A program made the position numbers and the translations under genes. The notes under the pieces were generated by a model. The model was not told the DNA's origin. It saw nothing but the letters and a program-made list of their open reading frames with translations, and made no database searches. A DNA stretch of 64,000 nt, from positions 34,614 through 98,613 of the forward strand of contig NZ_KB891853.1 in the NCBI RefSeq assembly GCF_000373585.1, given 5' to 3'. The DNA is from Streptomyces sp. MspMP-M5 (GTDB taxonomy: Bacteria > Actinomycetota > Actinomycetes > Streptomycetales > Streptomycetaceae). This document shows, one piece after another, positions 59,072 through 64,000 of this stretch. Positions within the stretch are counted from its first letter, which is position 1; each line of letters begins with the position of its first letter.

Positions 59072-59584
59072 ATGGGTATGGGTGTGGGTATGGGTATGGC
59101 CATGGCTGGGGCTTCTGATGCGGAAGGGGTTCCCGTGGGGGCGTCGCGGCTCTCGCTCGCCGAGGTGGAGGCGCTGGCCCGGCGGGCGCACGAGGGGCAG
59201 ACCGACAAGGCGGGCCGCCCGTATGCCGAGCATCTGGCGGCGGTCGCGGCCGGGGTGCGGGCGCGCGGCGGCAGCGCGGCGCAGATCGCCGCGGCCTGGC
59301 TGCACGACGCGGTCGAGGACGGGGCGGTGAGCGCCGGGTGGCTGGCCGGGGCGGCGCTGGACGAGGCGACGAAGGCGATGGTCCTGGCGGTCACCAAGCG
59401 ACCCGGGGAGCCGGTCGAGGAGTACACCGCGCGCATTCTGGCCACGCCCGGTGCGCTGCTGGTCAAGGAGGCGGATCTGGCGCACAACGCCGATCCGGCA
59501 CGGCTGGCCGCCCTGGACGCGGCCACGCGCGAAAGGCTGACGGCCAAGTACGCACGGGTGCGGGGGTTGTTGGGGTTGGGGTGA
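59072..59584 (+). CDS. Small HD-domain protein resembling alarmone (RSH/MESH1) hydrolases
   Basis: 170 residues from ATG 59072; ATG 59027 and several later in-frame ATG/GTG codons in a hexanucleotide run (ATGGGT)n are alternatives. The domain matches RSH hydrolase motifs: ARRAHEGQTDKAGRPYAEHLAAVA, AAWLHDAVEDGAV (HDxxED) and LLVKEADLAHNAD (KxADxxxN). A CACAAT hexamer 6 bp before the ATG suggests a leaderless transcript. Possible roles are hydrolysis of (p)ppGpp or related nucleotides, which is inference; HD proteins have diverse phosphohydrolase substrates. Monocistronic between the PBP and an ABC ATPase. Confidence 0.78.
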   Translation: MGMGVGMGMAMAGASDAEGVPVGASRLSLAEVEALARRAHEGQTDKAGRPYAEHLAAVAAGVRARGGSAAQIAAAWLHDAVEDGAVSAGWLAGAALDEATKAMVLAVTKRPGEPVEEYTARILATPGALLVKEADLAHNADPARLAALDAATRERLTAKYARVRGLLGLG

Positions 59585-59753
59585 GAGGGATGAGGGGGAT
59601 GAGGGGGGGACGGGGACCGGAGGGGCGGCGGCGGGCCCGTCGGCCGGGGGCCTGGCCCGGTGGCCGGTGGGCCGCGCCCGGTGGCTCGTGGCCGGAAGTG
59701 GCGCGCGCGGTTCCACGCATCGGACGGCTGCACGGAAAGGTGTCGTACGCAGC

Positions 59754-59759
59754 TAATCT
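59754..59759 (+). promoter_or_regulatory. -10 element of the ABC ATPase gene, probably leaderless
   Basis: TAATCT ends 6 bp before ATG 59766 with no ribosome binding site between. TGTCGT or GTGTCG about 17 bp upstream could serve as a weak -35. Confidence 0.45.
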
Positions 59760-59765
59760 GCCGCG

Positions 59766-60656
59766 ATGACTCGCACGCAGCCCTCGGAACCGTCGTCTCC
59801 GTGTCCCTCCCCACCTCCGTCCCCGTCCTCGACCGCCCGGCCCGCCGGACCGCAACTCCCCAAAGCGGGGCGGGTGATCGCCGCGCTGTCGGGTGTCGGC
59901 GTCCGCCGCTACACCACCGGTCAGGTCATCCTGGACGACATCGACTGGACGGTGCGCGCGGGTGAGCACTGGGCACTCCTCGGTGCGAACGGCGCCGGCA
60001 AGACCACCGTGCTGCGGCTGATCGGCGCGCTGATGTTCCCGACCGTCGGCACCGTCGAGGTGCTCGGCCACCGGCTCGGCCGGGTGGACGTGCGGGAACT
60101 GCGCGCCGCCATCGGCCTGGTGTCCGGTGCGCAGAAGGTGCCGCCGGACGCGACCGCGCACACGGTGGTGCTGACCGGCGCGACCGGCACCGTGCAGCCG
60201 CTGTGGCGGAAGTACGACCGGGCGACCCGGGAACGGGCCGATGAGCTGCTGACCGAGCTGGAGTGCAAGGAGCTGGCGGACCGGCCGTTCGGCGTCTGCT
60301 CGGGCGGCCAGCGGGCCCGTATTCTGATCGCCCGGGCGCTGATGGCCGAACCGTCGCTGCTGCTGCTCGACGAGCCGTTCAACGCGCTGGACCTGCCGTC
60401 CCGGGAGGACCTGATCGACGCGCTGCACCGACTGGCCGTGGGGCGGCCGGAGTTGGCGACGGTGACGGTCACACACCATCTGGAGGAGCTGTCCCCGGCC
60501 ATCGGGCGGGCCGTGCTGCTGCGCGAGGGGCGGGTGCAGGCGCTCGGCCCGGTGGCGGAGGTGCTGACGGGTGAGCGGATGACGGCCTGTTTCGGACGGC
60601 CGATCGAGGTGTCCCGGCACGAGGGGCGGTGGCTGGCGCGGTCGGGGCGGCGGTGA
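59766..60656 (+). CDS. ABC transporter ATP-binding protein (ModF/iron-type, no permease nearby)
   Basis: 296 residues. After a Ser/Pro-rich N-terminus of about 35 residues, an ABC domain: Walker A GANGAGKTT, signature CSGGQRARI, Walker B LLLLDEPFNALD, and the H-loop TVTHHLEEL. The insertion pattern (GLVSGAQKVPPDATAHTVVLTGATG) recalls ModF-like and orphan molybdate/iron ABC ATPases. No permease or binding-protein gene is adjacent, so it may pair in trans or act outside transport. Substrate unknown. Confidence 0.88.
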   Translation: MTRTQPSEPSSPCPSPPPSPSSTARPAGPQLPKAGRVIAALSGVGVRRYTTGQVILDDIDWTVRAGEHWALLGANGAGKTTVLRLIGALMFPTVGTVEVLGHRLGRVDVRELRAAIGLVSGAQKVPPDATAHTVVLTGATGTVQPLWRKYDRATRERADELLTELECKELADRPFGVCSGGQRARILIARALMAEPSLLLLDEPFNALDLPSREDLIDALHRLAVGRPELATVTVTHHLEELSPAIGRAVLLREGRVQALGPVAEVLTGERMTACFGRPIEVSRHEGRWLARSGRR

Positions 60657-60750
60657 AAGGCGAACTCCGCGTCCGCGAGCGGGATACTTGCCGGGCGAGG
60701 TGACTGCCGTCGCCTGCCCCCGTGTTCCCCTACCGCCGCGGAGGCGTGCC

Positions 60751-61644
60751 GTGAATGCGAAGTCCCGCCCCGAAGACGCCTCTTCGGCGCCCTCGGCATC
60801 TCCGGCATCGCCGGCCTTTCGGGCCGCCTACGCGGCGGCGTTGGGGCTGTGGCCGGTGGCGGTCGAACCGGTCGATGTGGAGACGGAGTTCGGCGTTACG
60901 CGAGTCAATGCCTGTGGGCCGCTGGGCGGGCCGCCGCTGGTGCTGCTCAGCGGTGGCGGGACGACCTCCGCCGTCTGGTACGCGCGGGTGGGCGGTCTCG
61001 CGCGGACGCACCGGGTCTACGCGGTGGACCTGATGGGCGGGCCCGGGCTGAGCGTGCCCGGCGGCCGTCCGCTGCGCCGGCCGGCCGATCTGATGGCCTG
61101 GCTGGACGGGGTGCTGGCGGCGCTCGGGGTCGAACGGGCGGCGCTGCTGGGGCACTCGTACGGGGGCTGGATCGCGCTGAGTTACGCGGTGCACGCGCCG
61201 GACCGGGTGGCACGGCTGGTGCTGCTCGACCCGACGCAGTGCTTCGGGGGTTTCCGGGTGTCGTATCTGGTGCGGGCGGTGCCGTTGCTGGTGGCGCCCG
61301 GTGAGGCCGCGGCCCGGCGGTTCCTGGCGTGGGAGTGCCGTGGGGGGCCGGGGGTGGCGCCGGAGGTGGTGCGGCTGATGGGGGTGGGCGGCCGGGAGTT
61401 CCGGGGGCGGCCGGTCACCGGGCCGCGGCCGGAGGCGGGCCGGCTCGGGGCCGCGGCGCCGCCCGCGCTGGTGGTGCCGGCCGGGGGCAGCAGGGTGCAC
61501 GACGCGCGGCGGGTCGCGGAGACGGCGGGGCGGACGCTGGCGGGGGTGCGGGTGGTGACGGTGCCGGGGGTGGGGCACCACGCGTTGCCGGAGCTGCGGT
61601 CGGCGGTGCTGGACGGGGAGTTGGCCGGGTTTCTGGCGGGGTGA
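60751..61644 (+). CDS. Alpha/beta hydrolase
   Basis: 297 residues from GTG 60751 (GGAGGCGTGCC upstream); GATACT at 60682-60687 is a possible -10. Oxyanion region VLLSGGGTTSAVWY, nucleophile elbow GHSYGGWIAL with the catalytic Ser, and the C-terminal His in PGVGHHALPE. Substrate unknown; possible esterase or lipase-like enzyme. Convergent with the ferritin-like gene across 126 bp of GC-rich DNA. Confidence 0.88.
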   Translation: MNAKSRPEDASSAPSASPASPAFRAAYAAALGLWPVAVEPVDVETEFGVTRVNACGPLGGPPLVLLSGGGTTSAVWYARVGGLARTHRVYAVDLMGGPGLSVPGGRPLRRPADLMAWLDGVLAALGVERAALLGHSYGGWIALSYAVHAPDRVARLVLLDPTQCFGGFRVSYLVRAVPLLVAPGEAAARRFLAWECRGGPGVAPEVVRLMGVGGREFRGRPVTGPRPEAGRLGAAAPPALVVPAGGSRVHDARRVAETAGRTLAGVRVVTVPGVGHHALPELRSAVLDGELAGFLAG

Positions 61645-61770
61645 GGTGGCCGGGTTTCCGGGCGTGCCTCCGGCGGGGTGAGTGCGGGAGCGGCGGGCCG
61701 ACCTGGTAGGTGGGCCCCGCGTCGTCCGTGGTGCCGGGGACGGGAGCCCCGGGGCGCGGGCGCGCGCGGG

Positions 61771-62901
61771 TCAGTCCGCGGTGGCGCCCTGGGCGATGGT
61801 GTCGGCGACCTCGGCGGTGCGGGCCGCTTCCTCGGTGGCGAAGCGTTCGGCGTCCAGCCGCTCGGCGAGTTCCTCGTCCTGGGCCATCAGCAGGTCCAGG
61901 TTGGCGTCGCCCAGTTCGAAGACGCCGAGGTCCACGTAGGCGCGCTGGAGGCGCTCGCCCCACAGGCCGATGTCCTTGACGCAGGGGACGATCCGGCTGA
62001 ACAGCAGCTTCCGGAAGAGCTGGAGGAACTCCGAGCGCTCGGTGAACTCGGCGGCCTCGGCCGGCGGGATGCCGAAGTTCTCCAGGACTTCGGTGCCGCG
62101 CAGCCGGTCGCGCATGAGGTAGCAGCCCTGGATGACGAACTCCTCGCGTTCGCGCAGCTCGGCGTCGGTGAGCTGCCGGTAGTAGTCGCGCAGCGCCATC
62201 CGGCCGAAGGCGACGTGCCGGGCCTCGTCCTGCATGACGTAGGCGAGGAGCTGCTTCGGCAGCGGCTTGGTGGTGGTGTCGCGGATCATGCCGAAGGCGG
62301 CCAGCGCCAGCCCCTCTATGAGCACCTGCATGCCGAGGTAGGGCATGTCCCAGCGGGAGTCGGCGAGGGTGTCGCCGAGCAGGGCCTTGAGGCTGTCGTT
62401 GACCGGGTAGAGCATCCCGATCTTGTCCTTGAGGAAGCGGCCGTAGATCTCCGCGTGCCGGGCCTCGTCCATGGTCTGGGTGGCCGAGTAGAACTTGGCG
62501 TCGAGGTCGGGGACGGACTCCACGATCCGTGCGGCGCACACCATCGCGCCCTGCTCGCCGTGCAGGAACTGGCTGAACTGCCAGGCGGCGAAGTGCTGTC
62601 GGAGGTCGCCGCGGTCCTGCTCCGTCATCCGGTCCCAGTACTTCGTCCCGTACAGGGCCATGGCGTCGTCGGGGGTGCCGAGCGGGTCCCTGGGGTCCAC
62701 CTCCAGGTCCCAGTCGATCCGGGTGGTGGCGTCCCACTGCTTGTCCTTGCCCTTCTGGTAGAGGGCCAGCAGCCGTTCGCGTCCGGAGCCGTTCGTTTCC
62801 CCGGGATACATGGCCTGCCAGGTGAAGCGGGCCGCGCCGGTGGCCGGCACGGTCCACAGGTCATCGCCCGGGTCCTGCACGTAGAGCTCTCGGGTCGACA
62901 C
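61771..62901 (-). CDS. Ferritin-like diiron protein
   Basis: 376 residues, mostly helical. Two Glu...ExxH pairs expected for a carboxylate-bridged diiron site: HGEQGAMV with TMDEARHAEIY, and LIEGLALAAF with QDEARHVAFGRM. This is the R2/ferritin-like superfamily layout. Streptomycete members have no settled function; an N-oxygenase or hydroxylase role is possible. It is divergent from an AurF-type diiron oxygenase gene, 185 bp apart, so the two may share a control region. Confidence 0.87.
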   Translation of the reverse strand: MSTRELYVQDPGDDLWTVPATGAARFTWQAMYPGETNGSGRERLLALYQKGKDKQWDATTRIDWDLEVDPRDPLGTPDDAMALYGTKYWDRMTEQDRGDLRQHFAAWQFSQFLHGEQGAMVCAARIVESVPDLDAKFYSATQTMDEARHAEIYGRFLKDKIGMLYPVNDSLKALLGDTLADSRWDMPYLGMQVLIEGLALAAFGMIRDTTTKPLPKQLLAYVMQDEARHVAFGRMALRDYYRQLTDAELREREEFVIQGCYLMRDRLRGTEVLENFGIPPAEAAEFTERSEFLQLFRKLLFSRIVPCVKDIGLWGERLQRAYVDLGVFELGDANLDLLMAQDEELAERLDAERFATEEAARTAEVADTIAQGATAD

Positions 62902-63086
62902 GGCGCCTCGCCTCCTCCGCCCGGCGAACGCCTCGAAACGGCCGGGCAGTTGGCAGATTCACACGCTTCTTACCGGCGGGTCAATAAGTCGCGCAGAAGG
63001 GATTGACGTCCTTGCTGACACGCAGTCTCATAAGAGGCAGCCGCATGTGACCGCGGGTAACCCCGACTGTGAGGTATGTCAAAGCC

Positions 63087-64000
63087 ATGACGAGCGCGTC
63101 CACCGCAATGACCGAGGCGGACATCGACGTCCTGCGTGACGCCCTCGGGCTGCTCAAGGACCGGGAGCAGATCGCCGAGCGGCTGCTCGCCTCCTCCGCC
63201 AGGCACTCCTTCGACCCGGACACCGAACTCGACTGGGACGCGCCCTTCGAGGAGGGCAAGTGGTTCTGGCCGCCGGAGCTGGTCTCGCTGTACGACACCC
63301 CGATGTGGCGGCGGATGAGCGAGGAGCAGCGGATCCTGCTCTCCCAGCACGAGGCCGCGGCGCTCGCCTCGCTCGGCATCTGGTTCGAGATCATCCTGAT
63401 GCAGCTGCTCGTCCGGCACATCTACGACAAGCCGGCGACCAGCGCGCACGTCCGCTACGCGCTCACCGAGATCGAGGACGAGTGCCGGCACTCGAAGATG
63501 TTCGCCCGGCTCATCTCGCGCGGCGACACGCCCTGGTACCCGGTCGGCCGGGTGCACCGGAACCTCGGCCGGCTCTTCAAGACGATCTCCACCACCCCGG
63601 GCTCCTTCACCGCGACCCTGCTCGGCGAGGAGGTCCTGGACTGGATGCAGCGGCTGACCTTCCCCGACGAGCGGGTGCAGCCGCTGGTCCGGGGCGTCAC
63701 GCGGATCCACGTGGTGGAGGAGGCCCGCCATGTGCGGTACGCGCGGGAGGAGCTGCGGCGGCAGATGGTGACCGCGCCGAAGTGGTCGCAGGAGTTCACC
63801 CGGGTCACCTCCGGTGAGTTCGCCCGGGTCTTCGCCGTCGCCTTCGTCAACCCCGAGGTCTACACCAATGCCGGCCTGGACAAGCGGGCCGCCCTGGCCC
63901 AGGTACGGGCCAGCGGCCACCGCCGCGAGGTCATGCAGAACGGCGCCCGGCGCCTGACGGACTTCCTGGACGAGATAGGGGTACTGCGAGGCGTGGGGCG
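63087..64000 (+). CDS. AurF-family diiron oxygenase, N-terminal part (cut by window end)
   Basis: Open for 304 codons to the window end without a stop. Helical, with the iron ligands EIEDECRHSKMF and VVEEARHVRYA, typical of the p-aminobenzoate N-oxygenase (AurF) family; also LSQHEAAALASLGIWFE for another ligand helix. AurF oxidises arylamines to nitro compounds in natural product pathways, but many streptomycete relatives are uncharacterised. TATGTC lies 6 bp before the ATG, a possible -10 of a leaderless transcript. Divergent from the ferritin-like gene. Confidence 0.87.
   Translation, partial: MTSASTAMTEADIDVLRDALGLLKDREQIAERLLASSARHSFDPDTELDWDAPFEEGKWFWPPELVSLYDTPMWRRMSEEQRILLSQHEAAALASLGIWFEIILMQLLVRHIYDKPATSAHVRYALTEIEDECRHSKMFARLISRGDTPWYPVGRVHRNLGRLFKTISTTPGSFTATLLGEEVLDWMQRLTFPDERVQPLVRGVTRIHVVEEARHVRYAREELRRQMVTAPKWSQEFTRVTSGEFARVFAVAFVNPEVYTNAGLDKRAALAQVRASGHRREVMQNGARRLTDFLDEIGVLRGVG

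Noticed and set aside
56471..59716. A 1081-codon minus-strand frame over the FtsW/PBP genes
   Set aside because: Pro/Arg-rich shadow of two well-identified plus-strand genes.

Overview
The window is a high-GC actinobacterial chromosome segment, almost certainly from a Streptomyces or close relative. The evidence is the pervasive G/C at third codon positions, GTG starts, short overlaps such as GTGA and ATGA, the actinobacterial atpIBEFHAGDC order, the mycelial polarity proteins Scy and FilP side by side, NucS-type mismatch repair, and a Rho with a long Arg/Asp/Gly-rich insertion. From memory, the gene order resembles the region around the atp operon of S. coelicolor.

Left part (1-10.2 kb): two tandem AIM24-like genes (the first cut by the window edge), a MarR regulator, then meaB, a thiolase and mce. 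meaB and mce are accessory functions of B12-dependent methylmalonyl-CoA metabolism; a PduO-type cobalamin adenosyltransferase (22.8 kb) and a 3-hydroxyacyl-CoA dehydrogenase (21.6 kb) lie nearby. scy and filP follow; they encode coiled-coil proteins of the polar growth apparatus.

10.3-26.7 kb: a duplicated ABC exporter (two ATPase+permease modules), an LLM-class flavoenzyme, nucS, a 919-residue membrane-anchored NTPase-like protein with an altered Walker A motif, a STAS protein, the dehydrogenase and adenosyltransferase above, a membrane protein, and a NarL-type two-component pair.

26.3-52.4 kb: a long block read on the minus strand. Transcription runs from nrtL (a catalytically gutted ArgRS relative), lysA, hom, thrC, thrB, rho, an LCP cell-wall ligase, rpmE, prfA, prmC, tsaC, a PTP-like protein, glyA and a WecA/TagO-type transferase into the ATP synthase operon and a DUF2550 gene. 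A strong Rex-operator-like palindrome sits 120 bp before atpI. Hairpins after lysA, thrC, rho, the LCP gene and atpC divide the block into several transcription units.

52.4-64 kb: an orphan response regulator, tRNA-Arg(CCG) with a textbook terminator, a short accessory patch (DUF6083-like gene, cytochrome P450, 184-bp MITE-like element), an FtsW/RodA + class B PBP pair, a small HD protein resembling alarmone hydrolases, an ABC ATPase, an alpha/beta hydrolase, and two divergent diiron protein genes, the last cut by the window end.

No complete phage, plasmid, CRISPR array, rRNA or large biosynthetic cluster is visible. The most unusual items are two proteins that keep a fold but lack its key residue or domain (NrtL and the PTP-like protein), the arginine Walker A of the 919-residue protein, an intact MITE next to ftsW, a GC-rich short repeat lying inside two unrelated coding sequences, an exact 51-residue repeat duplication in scy, and several genes that look leaderless.
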